Assembly (NCBI RefSeq): GCF_024266585.1
Contig: NZ_CP100647.1
Coordinates: 3,515,001 to 3,579,000 of the forward strand
Source: Xanthomonas sacchari
Lineage (GTDB): Bacteria; Pseudomonadota; Gammaproteobacteria; Xanthomonadales; Xanthomonadaceae
Direction of reading: 5' to 3'
Length of the DNA stretch: 64,000 bases
Within the stretch, counting starts at the first letter, position 1. The number at the start of each line of letters is the position of its first letter. The notes under the pieces were generated by a model. That model was not told where the DNA came from, did not search any database, and saw only the letters and a program-made list of their open reading frames with translations. Positions 16,772 through 26,272 of the stretch are shown piece after piece. The position numbers were made by a program, and so were the translations under genes.

Positions 16772-19537
16772 ATGGTATCGATCCATGTGGGCGGCGAGGA
16801 CAAGACCGCGAAGATCAGCGACTGGGCGATTTATTGGAGCAATAAGTACAATGCCCTGCACCTGACGTGTTACTACCCCTCCGGGAAGACCTACACGCGC
16901 CCGCTTGGCGACTGCCGCGTTTCTCCCACCCGCGAGCTGGGCGAGATGCTGTTGACCAAGCCAGGCAGCACGCTTGTCACTCCGATCGCCAAGGCGACCG
17001 TCTACGGCGAACGGTATGCCGTCGTGCATTATCCGGACAACGAAAAGCCTTACGTCTTCAAGATGGACGGCATTGGCTTGATCGCGCCGACGAACATGCG
17101 GGAGTTGCCTGTCTTCCGCTATTTCATCGACGTGGCGAAGGCACGGCACGAACGCGCGAAATCTGAGACCGAGCGTCATATCGCTGAAAATGTCGTGTCC
17201 CAGCTGGGGAAACTTCCCGCCAGTGCCGCCACCGCCCTGCAGGCGTACTGCACCGGGTGCAATGGCACGCAATCCCCAGGCCGGGGGCTGATCTATCCGT
17301 TCGGCCTGAACGAAAGCCAGCTCGCGGCGGTCGAGCAGGCGTTCCGAGCGCAGGTCAGCGTCATCGAAGGCCCGCCAGGGACCGGCAAGACCCAGACCAT
17401 CCTCAACATCCTGGCCAATATCCTGCTGCGCGGACAGACGGTGGCGGTGCTTTCCAACAACAATGCGGCGGTGGAAAACATCTATGAGAAACTCGAGAAA
17501 TGCGGCTTGAGCCATCTGGTCGCCAGACTCGGCAACCAGCACAACCGCCGTGATTTCTTCGCCGATCTGGCGCCGTGGCCATCCAGCGAACCCGAGTCCG
17601 AGTCCGAGCCAAGTCTGGAGGAGATTCAGGCCCTGCTGGCCAGCGTCCAGCGACAACTGCACGACCATAACCGTGCCGCGCAATTGCAAACCGAACTCGA
17701 CGAGCTGACCATCGAGCGACACTACCTGCAGCAATGGCAGGCCGACAATGGCGTACAGGCCGGCGCTGCGCTCGACCGGTATGGACTGACTCCGCGCGAG
17801 ACGACGGACCTGATGGCCTACCTGGCCCATCTCGGCGAGCGGCGCATTCGTCTGAAGGACCGCGTCGAGCTGCTGTTCAATTTCGGAATCCTCCGCACCA
17901 AACCATTCGCCCAGGGCGATGCGCGGCTGTCCGCGTTCCATGCACTACAGATGCACTACTACAACAAGGCACTGCAGGACAAAGCGGGAGAATTGCAGAG
18001 CTGCCGCGACGCGTTGGCACGGGGGAATTTCGAGGCCTTGCTGGATGAATTGAAAACCGCCTCGATGCGCCACCTTAAGCGGCATCTGCAACGGCTGCCA
18101 CCGCCATCGGACAGCTTCGATGCCGGCACGTACCAACAGCATTTCGATGCCTTCTTGAAGCGTTTTCCGATCCTGGGCAGCGGCACGCACTCCATCGTAA
18201 ATTCGATCGCGCCGGGAGCGATCCTCGATTTCGTGATCATCGACGAGGCGTCGCTGCAGGACATCGTGCCTGGCGTCTTGCCACTGGGCTGCGCGAAGAA
18301 TCTGATTGTGGTCGGCGACAGCCGCCAGTTGGCGCACATTCCGGTGGCGCTCGGCCTGCCGGCGCCCGCCGAGGCCTACGACTGCGAGCGCTACAGCCTG
18401 CTCGATTCGTGCATCGGCGTATTCCAGGACGCACTGCCCAGGACCCTGCTGAAAGAGCATTACCGTTGCCACCCGAGGATTATCCAGTTCTGTAATCAGC
18501 AGTTCTACGACAACGCCCTGGTGCCGATGACCCAGGACACCGGCGAAGCGCCCATGCGCCTGGTGGTGACCGCCAGGGGCAACCACGCTCGCCAGAACAC
18601 CAATCTGCGGGAACTGGACTCCCTGCTCAAACTGCTCGACACCGAGGGCGACCCCATCGGGATGGACGGCGACGGCCGTGGCTTCATCGCTCCGTTCCGG
18701 GCGCAGGTCGACCTTTCCGACAAGCACCTGCCTGCGGATTTCGTCAAAGACACGGTGCACAAGTTTCAGGGCCGGGAATGCGAGGAAATCGTTTTCTCGA
18801 CCGTGCTGGACAAGAAGCGCTACAACCAGCAACGCGAACGGCTGAACTTCGTCGACGACCCGCGCATGATCAATGTGGCGGTGTCGCGAGCCAAGCACCG
18901 CTTCACGCTGGTGACCGGCGACGAGGTGTTCGCCGGCAATAACGGCCACATCGCCGCGCTGATGCGCTACATCGCCTATTACGTACAGGACGCGCAGATC
19001 GTGCGGGCACCGGTGGTATCGGCCTTCGACCTGCTTTACCGCGAGTACGACCAGTCGTTGGCGCGGTTGAACACCCGCTTGCGGCCTGAGGATTCGCGCT
19101 ACAGATCCGAGCAGATCGTCGCACAGTTGCTGCGGGAGGCATTGTCCGCCCCGACATGCAGGGCCTTGTCGTACCACGGCCAGATCAGGCTGGATCAGGT
19201 CGCATCGCCGCGCAACCCGGATTTGACGGAACGCGAACGTGCCTTCATGACGCGCGCCAGCTGCGATTTCGTCCTCTATTTCCGGGTGGGAAAAATCCCG
19301 GCGGGGGTGATCGAGGTCGATGGCGGCTATCACGATCGTCCCGATCAGGCCGAACGGGATGCCCTGAAGAACGCCATCCTGGCCAAAAGCGGCATCCCTC
19401 TCCTGCGCCTGCGTACCGTCCAGAGCGGCATCGAAGAGAAGATCGCCACGTTCGTCGCCCGATGGGCGAGCCCGGCGCCTGAAGCGCCCCCGCAACGCGA
19501 TGTCCCTGCTCCGGTCGAGCCGGAGGCCTCCGGCTGA
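16772..19537 (+). CDS. SF1 (DNA2/NAM7-like) helicase fused to a DUF2726-type nuclease-like domain
   Basis: A 921-residue protein. Residues 1 to about 170 are an unrecognised N-terminal domain. Walker A EGPPGTGKTQT is at about 199-209; the Q-motif-like GLNESQLAAVEQAF precedes it; a helical insertion follows; Walker B VIIDEAS is at about 488-494, motif III VVGDSRQLAHIP about 513. Motifs V/VI are VHKFQGRECEEIVFSTV and NVAVSRAKHRFTLV (about 700-713). From about 760 to 905 a DUF2726-like region carries CDFVLYF...GVIEVDGGYHD...RDALKNAILAKSGIPLLRLRT, an endonuclease-like PD-(D/E)xK pattern (D-x(n)-E-x-D). Helicase-DUF2726 proteins are frequent in defence islands, but I know of no assigned system for this exact architecture. 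The ATG is supported by TAAAGG 5 bases upstream. It stands alone, with no partner gene. Confidence 0.88.
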   Translation: MVSIHVGGEDKTAKISDWAIYWSNKYNALHLTCYYPSGKTYTRPLGDCRVSPTRELGEMLLTKPGSTLVTPIAKATVYGERYAVVHYPDNEKPYVFKMDGIGLIAPTNMRELPVFRYFIDVAKARHERAKSETERHIAENVVSQLGKLPASAATALQAYCTGCNGTQSPGRGLIYPFGLNESQLAAVEQAFRAQVSVIEGPPGTGKTQTILNILANILLRGQTVAVLSNNNAAVENIYEKLEKCGLSHLVARLGNQHNRRDFFADLAPWPSSEPESESEPSLEEIQALLASVQRQLHDHNRAAQLQTELDELTIERHYLQQWQADNGVQAGAALDRYGLTPRETTDLMAYLAHLGERRIRLKDRVELLFNFGILRTKPFAQGDARLSAFHALQMHYYNKALQDKAGELQSCRDALARGNFEALLDELKTASMRHLKRHLQRLPPPSDSFDAGTYQQHFDAFLKRFPILGSGTHSIVNSIAPGAILDFVIIDEASLQDIVPGVLPLGCAKNLIVVGDSRQLAHIPVALGLPAPAEAYDCERYSLLDSCIGVFQDALPRTLLKEHYRCHPRIIQFCNQQFYDNALVPMTQDTGEAPMRLVVTARGNHARQNTNLRELDSLLKLLDTEGDPIGMDGDGRGFIAPFRAQVDLSDKHLPADFVKDTVHKFQGRECEEIVFSTVLDKKRYNQQRERLNFVDDPRMINVAVSRAKHRFTLVTGDEVFAGNNGHIAALMRYIAYYVQDAQIVRAPVVSAFDLLYREYDQSLARLNTRLRPEDSRYRSEQIVAQLLREALSAPTCRALSYHGQIRLDQVASPRNPDLTERERAFMTRASCDFVLYFRVGKIPAGVIEVDGGYHDRPDQAERDALKNAILAKSGIPLLRLRTVQSGIEEKIATFVARWASPAPEAPPQRDVPAPVEPEASG

Positions 19538-19816
19538 TGCACGCATTGCGCGCACCCACGCCGCTCCGCGATCTTCCTCCAGCACACCGCGCCAAGCCAT
19601 GGTAAACCGAGGCAAGGAACCCAGCCGCTTGCATCCCGATTGGTTTGCGAAAAGCGGAAGCGTCGGCCTTGCAGTTCTGCCGCTACTGCGGCACGCGCAT
19701 TCTTGCGCTACACATAAACGCCGGCCGAAGCGCCTGGACCACGCAGGAATTACTCTCGCACGCACAGCCGATGTTGCGCGCGGCGTCTGCAGCGCACTCG
19801 CCGTTCGGGCGACGGC

Positions 19817-21409
19817 TCAGCCGCGCAACAGCGCCATCGCCGCGTTGTGGCCGGGCGCGCCGGTCACGCCGCCGCCGGGGTGGGTGCCGGAGCCGCACAG
19901 GAACAGGCCCGGGATCGCGCCGCGGTACGCCGCCTGGCCGAGCATCGGCCGCGCGCTGAACAGTTGGTTGAGGCTCAGCGCGCCATGGAAGATGTCGCCG
20001 CCGATCAGCCCAAAGGTGCGTTCCAGGTCCAGCGGACTCAGCGCCTGCCGGCCCAGCACCGAGGCGGCGAAGCCCGGCGCATAGCGTTCGACGGTGGCGA
20101 TCATCAGCTCGGCGACCTCGTCGCGATGCGCGTCCCAGCTGCGCCCGTCCGGCAACTGCGGCGCCACATGCTGGCAGAACAGGCTGGCCACGTGCTGGCC
20201 GGGCGGCGCCAGGCTCTCGTCCAGGGTGCTCGGGATCAGCAGTTCGACGATCGGTTCGCGCGACCAGCCGTGCGTGCGCGCATCGTGGTAGGCGCGGTCC
20301 ATGTAGGCCAGGCTCGGCGCCAGCACGATGCCGGCGGTGAGGTGGTCGCCCGGCCCCGGCAGCGCGCTGAAGCTGGGCAGCCGCGACAGCGCCACGTTCA
20401 TGCGGAACGTGCCCGAACCGCAGCGCCAGTGCGCCATGCGCGCGCGGGTGGCGGCCGGCACGTGCGCCGGATCGAGCAGGCGCTCGTACAGCAGCTTGGG
20501 GTTGACGTTGGCGACCACGTGCCGCGCCCGCAGCCGCTCGCCCTGCTCGGTGACCACGCCGACCGCGCGCCCGCCCTCGACCAGGATCTCGCGCACGCCC
20601 GCATCGGTGCGGATGCGCGCGCCGGCGGCGGTCGCGGCGCGGGCCATGGCCTGGGTGATCGCGCCCATGCCGCCCAGCGCGTGGCCCCAGGCGCCCTTGA
20701 CCCCGTTGCTCTCGCCGAACACGTGGTGCAGCAGCACGTAGGCCGAGCCCGGCGTGTAGGGACTGGCGTAGTTGCCGACGATGCCGTCGAAGCCGAACAG
20801 CGCCTGCGCCGCGTCGCTCTCGAACCAGCGCTGCAGGTACTCGGCGGCGGAGATGGTGAACAGGTCCAGCAGGTCCTGGCGCAGTTCCGCGTCCAGCGCG
20901 TGCAGGCGGCGGCCGAGGCGGCCGGCGCGCAGCAGTTCGGGCAGCGCCTGCAGCCAGCCGCCGTCGGTGACGTTGGGCGGCGGCTGCAGCGCCAGCGCGC
21001 GCAGCACGTCGGCGATGCGCTCCAGCCGCGCTTCGTAGGCCGGCAGGCGCGCGGCATCGCGCGCGGAGAACTTGGCCAGCTCGGCCTGGGTGTGGCCGGC
21101 GCCGGTCAGCAGGTAACCCCCGTCCGGCAGCGGCAGGAAGTTGTTGCGCCGCCGCGGCACGATGCGCAGGCCGTGCCCGGCCAGGTCGAGGTCGGCGATC
21201 ACCTTCGGCTGCAGCAGCGACACCGTGTAGGACGCCACCGAGTTGCGAAAGCCTGGGTGGAACGCCTCGGTCACCGCGGCGCCGCCGACCACCCCGCGCC
21301 GCTCCAGCACCGTCACCTTCCAGCCGGCCCGCGCCAGGTAGGCGGCGCAGACCAGGCCGTTGTGGCCGGCGCCCACGATCAGGGCATCGCATGGCGGTTC
21401 GCGGGTCAT
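19817..21409 (-). CDS. NAD(P)/FAD-dependent oxidoreductase, phytoene-desaturase / PYROXD2-like
   Basis: A 530-residue flavoprotein. The N-terminal dinucleotide-binding motif DALIVGAGHNGLVCAAYLARAGWKVTVLE (abridged: GAGHNG at about 14-19) and the family-typical ERRGVVGGAAVTEAFHPGF are present. The C-terminal FAD-contacting motif is LFLCGSGTHPGGGVTGAPG. This arrangement matches the CrtI-like/PYROXD2 amine-oxidoreductase group rather than true carotenoid desaturases of crt clusters; no crt genes are nearby. Substrate unknown. Start at ATG 21409 places the Rossmann motif close to the N-terminus as usual. It is divergent from the M13 peptidase at 21591. Confidence 0.88.
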   Translation of the reverse strand: MTREPPCDALIVGAGHNGLVCAAYLARAGWKVTVLERRGVVGGAAVTEAFHPGFRNSVASYTVSLLQPKVIADLDLAGHGLRIVPRRRNNFLPLPDGGYLLTGAGHTQAELAKFSARDAARLPAYEARLERIADVLRALALQPPPNVTDGGWLQALPELLRAGRLGRRLHALDAELRQDLLDLFTISAAEYLQRWFESDAAQALFGFDGIVGNYASPYTPGSAYVLLHHVFGESNGVKGAWGHALGGMGAITQAMARAATAAGARIRTDAGVREILVEGGRAVGVVTEQGERLRARHVVANVNPKLLYERLLDPAHVPAATRARMAHWRCGSGTFRMNVALSRLPSFSALPGPGDHLTAGIVLAPSLAYMDRAYHDARTHGWSREPIVELLIPSTLDESLAPPGQHVASLFCQHVAPQLPDGRSWDAHRDEVAELMIATVERYAPGFAASVLGRQALSPLDLERTFGLIGGDIFHGALSLNQLFSARPMLGQAAYRGAIPGLFLCGSGTHPGGGVTGAPGHNAAMALLRG

Positions 21410-21590
21410 GGCCGCATGGTAAGCCAGCGCCGGCAGGCCTGCCGACTCCACGGCCCCGCGCCCCGCCGATGGCCCAACGCGCGGGGCCGCCCATGACCTT
21501 CGACACCCCTGAAACCTCCCGCGGCAGCGTAGAGTCTCGCCACGGCCCGCCCGGGCCATCCTGTTATACACGTTGGCCTGGAGCCTGCCT

Positions 21591-23708
21591 GTGACCCTTC
21601 GCAATCCCAAGATGCTGCTGTTGACCCTGGCCGTGAGCGCCGCGCTGACCGGCTGCAACAAGCCCGAGAGCGCCACGCCGGCCGCCGACGCGGCCAAGCC
21701 CGCCCCCGCGGCCACGCCGGCCGCGCCGGCCGAGCTCAAGCTCGACACCAGCAAGCTGCCGGCCTACAACGCGTTCAACATCAACGACCTGGACGCCAGC
21801 AAGAACGCCTGCGACGACTTCAACGGCTACGTCAACGGCAAGTGGCTGGCCGCCAACGAAATTCCCAAGGACCGCAGCAGCTGGGGCGCGTTCTCGATCC
21901 TGGACGAGCGCTCGGTGGCCGTGCAGCACCAGCTGGCCGAACAGGCCGCCGCCGCGGCCAACCCGCAGGGCGTGGAGAAGATCGTCGGCGACTTCTGGTC
22001 CTCGGGCATGGACGAAGCCAAGATCAACGCCCAGGGCATCGAGCCGCTGAAGGCCGACCTGGCCGCGATCGACGGCCTCAAGGACGGCCCGGCGATCGCC
22101 GAGTACCTGCGCCAGAGCGCGGCCAAGGGCGAGAACGGCCTGTTCGGCTTCGGCGCCGAGGCCGACTTCAAGAATTCGGCGATGAACATGGCCTACGCGA
22201 TGCAGGGCGGCCTCGGCCTGCCCGACCGCAGCTACTACGTCGACGCCGACAAGCAGGACAAGCTCAAGGCCTACCAGGCACACGTGGCCAAGGTGCTGGA
22301 GCTGGCCGGCGTGCCGGCCGCCGACGCGGCCAAGCAGGCGCAGGACGTGGTGGCGCTGGAAACCCGCTTGGCCAAGGTGTCCAAGTCCAGCGAGGAACTC
22401 TCGCGCGACGCCGAACTGGCCTACCACCCGATCACCCCGGCCGAAGCGGACATGCTGACGCCGAACTTCTCCTGGACCAAGTTCTTCGAGGCGCAAGGCA
22501 TCGCCGTGCCGGAGAAGTTCTCGCTGGCGATCCCGGCCTTCCACCAGGAAGTGAGCAAGGCGCTGGGCGACACCGACCCGGCGGTGTGGCGCGCCTACCT
22601 GCGCTTCCACACCGTGGACAGCGCCTCGCCGTACCTGAGCGATGCCTTCGCCCAGGAGAACTTCGCCTTCTACGGCAAGGAACTCAACGGCCAGGCCGAG
22701 ATGAAGCCGCGCTGGAAGCGCGTGCTCGGCAGCATCGAGGACGGCGCCGGCGAGGCGATGGGCCAGATGTACGTCAAGGTCGCCTTCTCGCCCGACGACA
22801 AGGCCAAGATGCAGCAGTTGGTGGAGAACCTGAGCCAGGCGCTGAAGGCGCGCCTGGAGAAGCTGACCTGGATGAGCGACGAGACCAAGGCCAAGGCCCT
22901 GGAGAAGTGGAAGACCTTCACCCCGAAGATCGGCTACCCCGACAAGTGGCGCGACTACAGCGGCCTGACCACCAAGCGCGACAGCTACCTGGACAACGTG
23001 CGGGCGGCCACCGCGTTCAACTACAAGTACAACCTGAGCAAGATCGGCAAGCCGGTGGACAAGACCGAGTGGGGCATGACCCCGCAGACGGTCAACGCCT
23101 ACTACAACCCGCTGCAGAACGAGATCGTGTTCCCGGCCGCGATCCTGCAGCCGCCGTTCTTCGACCCGAAGGCCGACGACGCGTTCAACTACGGCGGCAT
23201 CGGCGCGGTGATCGGCCACGAGATGACCCACGGCTACGACGACCAGGGCGCGCGCTTCGGGCCCACCGGCAACTTCGAGAACTGGTGGACCCCGGCCGAC
23301 GCCAAGAAGTTCTCCGCGCTCACCGGCAAGCTGGTCCAGCAGTTCGACGGCTACGAGGTCGACGGCAAGCACGTCAACGGCAAGCTGACCCTGGGCGAGA
23401 ACATCGCCGACCTGGGCGGCATCACCACCGCCTACGACGCGATGAAGAAGGCCACCGAGGGCAAGGACGACCCGAAGGTCGGCGGCATGAGCCGCGACCA
23501 GAACTTCTTCATCAACTGGGCCACCGTGTGGCGCACCAAGTACACCCCGCAGAACGCGATGGTGCGCCTGACCACCGACCCGCACGCCCCGGCGCAGTTC
23601 CGCGCGATCGGCGCGCCGTCGAACCTGGAAGCCTTCGCCACCGCGTTCCAGTGCAAGCCGGGCGCGCCGATGGTGCGCAGCGGCGACAAGCGCGTGGTGA
23701 TCTGGTAA
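21591..23708 (+). CDS. M13 (neprilysin/PepO-like) zinc metallopeptidase lipoprotein, active form
   Basis: A 705-residue exported peptidase. The signal sequence ends in a lipobox, LTGC, so the protein is probably lipid-anchored in the envelope. M13 landmarks: substrate motif NAYYNP, zinc motif HEMTH (about residues 543-547), GENIADLGG supplying the third zinc ligand Glu, and the C-terminal CKPGAPM...VVIW. The family cleaves small peptides of up to about 40 residues. GTG 21591 was chosen as start because it gives a basic n-region before the hydrophobic core; ATG 21612 is the alternative. It is followed by a strong terminator and a catalytically degenerate paralogue. Confidence 0.95.
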   Translation: MTLRNPKMLLLTLAVSAALTGCNKPESATPAADAAKPAPAATPAAPAELKLDTSKLPAYNAFNINDLDASKNACDDFNGYVNGKWLAANEIPKDRSSWGAFSILDERSVAVQHQLAEQAAAAANPQGVEKIVGDFWSSGMDEAKINAQGIEPLKADLAAIDGLKDGPAIAEYLRQSAAKGENGLFGFGAEADFKNSAMNMAYAMQGGLGLPDRSYYVDADKQDKLKAYQAHVAKVLELAGVPAADAAKQAQDVVALETRLAKVSKSSEELSRDAELAYHPITPAEADMLTPNFSWTKFFEAQGIAVPEKFSLAIPAFHQEVSKALGDTDPAVWRAYLRFHTVDSASPYLSDAFAQENFAFYGKELNGQAEMKPRWKRVLGSIEDGAGEAMGQMYVKVAFSPDDKAKMQQLVENLSQALKARLEKLTWMSDETKAKALEKWKTFTPKIGYPDKWRDYSGLTTKRDSYLDNVRAATAFNYKYNLSKIGKPVDKTEWGMTPQTVNAYYNPLQNEIVFPAAILQPPFFDPKADDAFNYGGIGAVIGHEMTHGYDDQGARFGPTGNFENWWTPADAKKFSALTGKLVQQFDGYEVDGKHVNGKLTLGENIADLGGITTAYDAMKKATEGKDDPKVGGMSRDQNFFINWATVWRTKYTPQNAMVRLTTDPHAPAQFRAIGAPSNLEAFATAFQCKPGAPMVRSGDKRVVIW

Positions 23709-23733
23709 GCGCCGGCGTCACTGCCGTCGCGCG

Positions 23734-23764
23734 AAAAGGCCCGGCATGTCCGGGCCTTTTCTTT
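23734..23764 (+). terminator. Rho-independent terminator after M13 peptidase
   Basis: An 11-bp stem (AAAAGGCCCGG / CCGGGCCTTTT) with a five-base loop, ending in a T-rich tract, 25 bases after the stop codon. Confidence 0.92.
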
Positions 23765-23945
23765 GCCGCGGCGCCCGGCGCGCCGCGACGACCACGCGGC
23801 CGTGCCCCCGCGATGGCGACGCCTCCCTGCCGACAGCGGTTCCTTCACTGAACCCGATAGGTTCGCCCGCGCGGTTCATCGCCACAGTTGCACACCGCGG
23901 CTTGTTAAACTCCGCCGACTTTAATCCTGACCGGATGCGTTCCCG

Positions 23946-25958
23946 ATGCCCAATGCCCGTCCGCTTGCCCTCGCTGTCGCCCTCGGCCTGATCGCCCTCG
24001 CCTCCGCCGCCGATGCCGCGCCCAAGAAGAAGCGCGCCGCCGCCCCCAAGGCCCCGCCGATCAGCGCCGCCTGCAGCGATTTCTACGACGACGCCAACGC
24101 CGACTGGCTGAAGCAGAATCCGGTGCCGCAGACAGGCGCGGTCACCGCGCTGGGCCAGCTCGCCGCGCGTGCCCAGCAACAGCAGCGCGACCTGCTCGAC
24201 GCGAGCATGCAGTCGCCGCAGAACGCGGTGCAGAAGGCGCTGGGCGACTTCTGGGCCAGCGGCCTGGACGAGGCCGCGGTGGAGAAGGACGGATCCAACC
24301 CGATCGCGCCGCTGCTCGGCCGCATCGACGCGATCAAGAAGGCCAAGGACGTGCCGGCCTCGATCGCCGCGCTGCACCAGATCGGCATCCCGGTCGCGTT
24401 CAATTTCGGCGCCGACGTCGACCTGAAGGCGCTGGACCGCCACATCGGCTACTTCATGCAGGGCGGCATGGGGCTGCCCGACCCGGCCTTCTACACCCGC
24501 ACCGACGCCGACACCCTGGCGTTGATGGGCCGCTACCGCACCTACATCAAGCAGATCCTGACCCTGACCGGCACCCCGGCCGACCGGCTCGAGGCCGACA
24601 CCCAGTCGGTGCTGCAGATCGAGACCGCGCTGGCGCGCAGCGCCAAGTCGCTGGCCGGCATCAACAACCCGTTCAACAACTACGCGCCGATCTCGACCAA
24701 GGAGTTGAACAAGCAGTACCGCAACCTGCAGCTCGACGCCTTCCTCAAGGCCCAGGGCGTCAACGACGACCTGGTGTCGATGGCCGACCCGGACATGTTC
24801 AAGCAGCTCGACGGCATGATCGTCAGCATCAAGCCCGAGCAGTGGAAGGCCTACCTGCGCTGGCGCGTGGGCGATGCGATGGCGCCGTACCTGTCCAAGA
24901 GCTTCCGCGACGCCAGCTTCGAGTTCCGCGGCCGCGTGCTGCAGGGCCAGGTCGCGCCGCCGCCGCGCTGGATGCAGGTGCTGGACGCGATCAACGTCGC
25001 CGCCGGCCCGATGCTGGGCCGCGAGTACGTGGCCCGCTATCTGTCGGCCGACACCCGCCGCCAGGCCGAGACCATCGCCGACCAGGTGCGCGATGCGCAG
25101 ATCGCCGCGGTCAAGCGCAGCACCTGGCTGAGCGAGCCGGCGCGCACCGAGGCGCAGGCCAAGCTGGCCGCGCTGAAGATCGAAGTCGGCGCGCCGCGCC
25201 GCGACCTGGACTACACCGTGCAGCCGATGGGCCGCGGCAGCTTCGGCGGCAACATGCTGATCGCCTCCACCTGGCGCCACCGCGAGGAGATGAAGCGCAT
25301 CGGCAAGGGCAACGCCGACCGCCGCTGGGACGTGCTGCCGCAGCAGCCGGCGCTGACCTACGACATCGCCCAGAACCGCCTGATCGTCACCGCCGCGGTG
25401 CTGCAGCCGCCGGTGTACGCGGCCGGCGGCGACGCCGCGGCGCTGTACGGCGCCTACGGTGCGATGGTCGCGCACGAGCTGATCGGCGCCATCGACAACA
25501 AGGGTAGCCAGGTCGACGCGCAGGGCCAGCTGCGCAACTGGTGGACCCCGGAGGACAAGAGCGCCTGGAACGCGCTGGCCGCCCGCACCGCCGCGCAGTA
25601 CGGCGCCTACGACTTCCCCGGCGTGAAGGGCGCCAAGGTCAACGGCCCGCTGACCCAGGACGAGGACCTGACCGACATCGGCAGCGTCGAACTGGCCTGG
25701 CAGGCCTACGGCGCCGCCCAGCCGAACGCCAGCGAGGCCGGCAAGCAGGCGTTCTACAAGGCCTGGGCCGGCCTGTGGGCGCAGCAGCTGTCGCCGAACG
25801 AAGCGGTGCAGCGGGTCACCGCCGACGTGCACGCGCCCGGCCGCTGGCGCACCAATGGCGCGCTGGCCAACCTGCCCGCCTTCGCCGCGACCTTCACCTG
25901 CAAGCCGGGCCAGCCGATGGTCCGCAGCGAGGCCGAGCAGATCCACCTGTGGCCGTGA
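23946..25958 (+). CDS. M13-family peptidase paralogue lacking the zinc-binding motif (pseudo-enzyme)
   Basis: A 670-residue homologue of the preceding peptidase, with a signal peptide (cleavage near ADAAPKK) and the M13 fold throughout: MQGGMGLPDPAFY, ILQPP-like VLQPPVY, QLRNWWTPED, and C-terminal CKPGQPMVRSEAEQIHLW. At the active site HExxH is replaced by HELIG (about residues 510-514), so the second zinc-ligand His is gone. NAYYNP, which contacts substrate, is replaced by TYDIAQN, and GENIADLGG has become DEDLTDIGS. The reading frame is intact and codon use is normal, so it is maintained. Inference: a non-catalytic binding or regulatory partner, possibly of the active paralogue. There is a terminator between the two genes, so they are separate transcripts. 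Confidence 0.92.
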   Translation: MPNARPLALAVALGLIALASAADAAPKKKRAAAPKAPPISAACSDFYDDANADWLKQNPVPQTGAVTALGQLAARAQQQQRDLLDASMQSPQNAVQKALGDFWASGLDEAAVEKDGSNPIAPLLGRIDAIKKAKDVPASIAALHQIGIPVAFNFGADVDLKALDRHIGYFMQGGMGLPDPAFYTRTDADTLALMGRYRTYIKQILTLTGTPADRLEADTQSVLQIETALARSAKSLAGINNPFNNYAPISTKELNKQYRNLQLDAFLKAQGVNDDLVSMADPDMFKQLDGMIVSIKPEQWKAYLRWRVGDAMAPYLSKSFRDASFEFRGRVLQGQVAPPPRWMQVLDAINVAAGPMLGREYVARYLSADTRRQAETIADQVRDAQIAAVKRSTWLSEPARTEAQAKLAALKIEVGAPRRDLDYTVQPMGRGSFGGNMLIASTWRHREEMKRIGKGNADRRWDVLPQQPALTYDIAQNRLIVTAAVLQPPVYAAGGDAAALYGAYGAMVAHELIGAIDNKGSQVDAQGQLRNWWTPEDKSAWNALAARTAAQYGAYDFPGVKGAKVNGPLTQDEDLTDIGSVELAWQAYGAAQPNASEAGKQAFYKAWAGLWAQQLSPNEAVQRVTADVHAPGRWRTNGALANLPAFAATFTCKPGQPMVRSEAEQIHLWP

Positions 25959-25997
25959 GCCGGTGCCGGCGCTAGCCGCCGGCCAGGCACACAGCAA

Positions 25998-26021
25998 GAC
26001 GGCGCGGGCAACCGCGCCGTC
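25998..26021 (+). terminator. GC-rich hairpin after the M13 paralogue
   Basis: A 10-bp perfect stem (GACGGCGCGG / CCGCGCCGTC) with a GCAA loop, 39 bases after the stop. It lacks a run of T, so termination is only probable. Confidence 0.5.
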
Positions 26022-26272
26022 GTCGTATCAGCAGGTCGCGATCGGTGCCATCGCCTCCCCCCTTCTGGGCACGCACGCAGCGAGAGCGCGGTCCTCGCGC
26101 TCCCCGCCGCAGCGCGAATGCCCCGGGGCCGACTGCGCCCCCTGGCTTGCCATCGCGCCGGGCCGAGAACAGCGCCGCAATTTCCGAATTTCGGCCAGCG
26201 CAGGATCGGCGCCGGGGCGATGATTTGGCCGAGCGCTCCCCGGACGCTTGGACGGGAAACCCCGCGATCGCC
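26022..26272. other. Non-coding interval after the M13 paralogue
   Basis: I see no gene here. Open frames on both strands are arginine/alanine-rich and have no ribosome binding sites. The stretch separates the tail hairpin of the peptidase paralogue from the hypothetical gene ending at 26273. Confidence 0.4.

Noticed and set aside
19847-21496. 549-codon frame opposite the PYROXD2-like gene, and similar antisense frames at 14651-16018, 23718-25997 and 43215-45191
   Set aside because: All are His/Arg/Val-rich shadows without ribosome binding sites or recognisable motifs.
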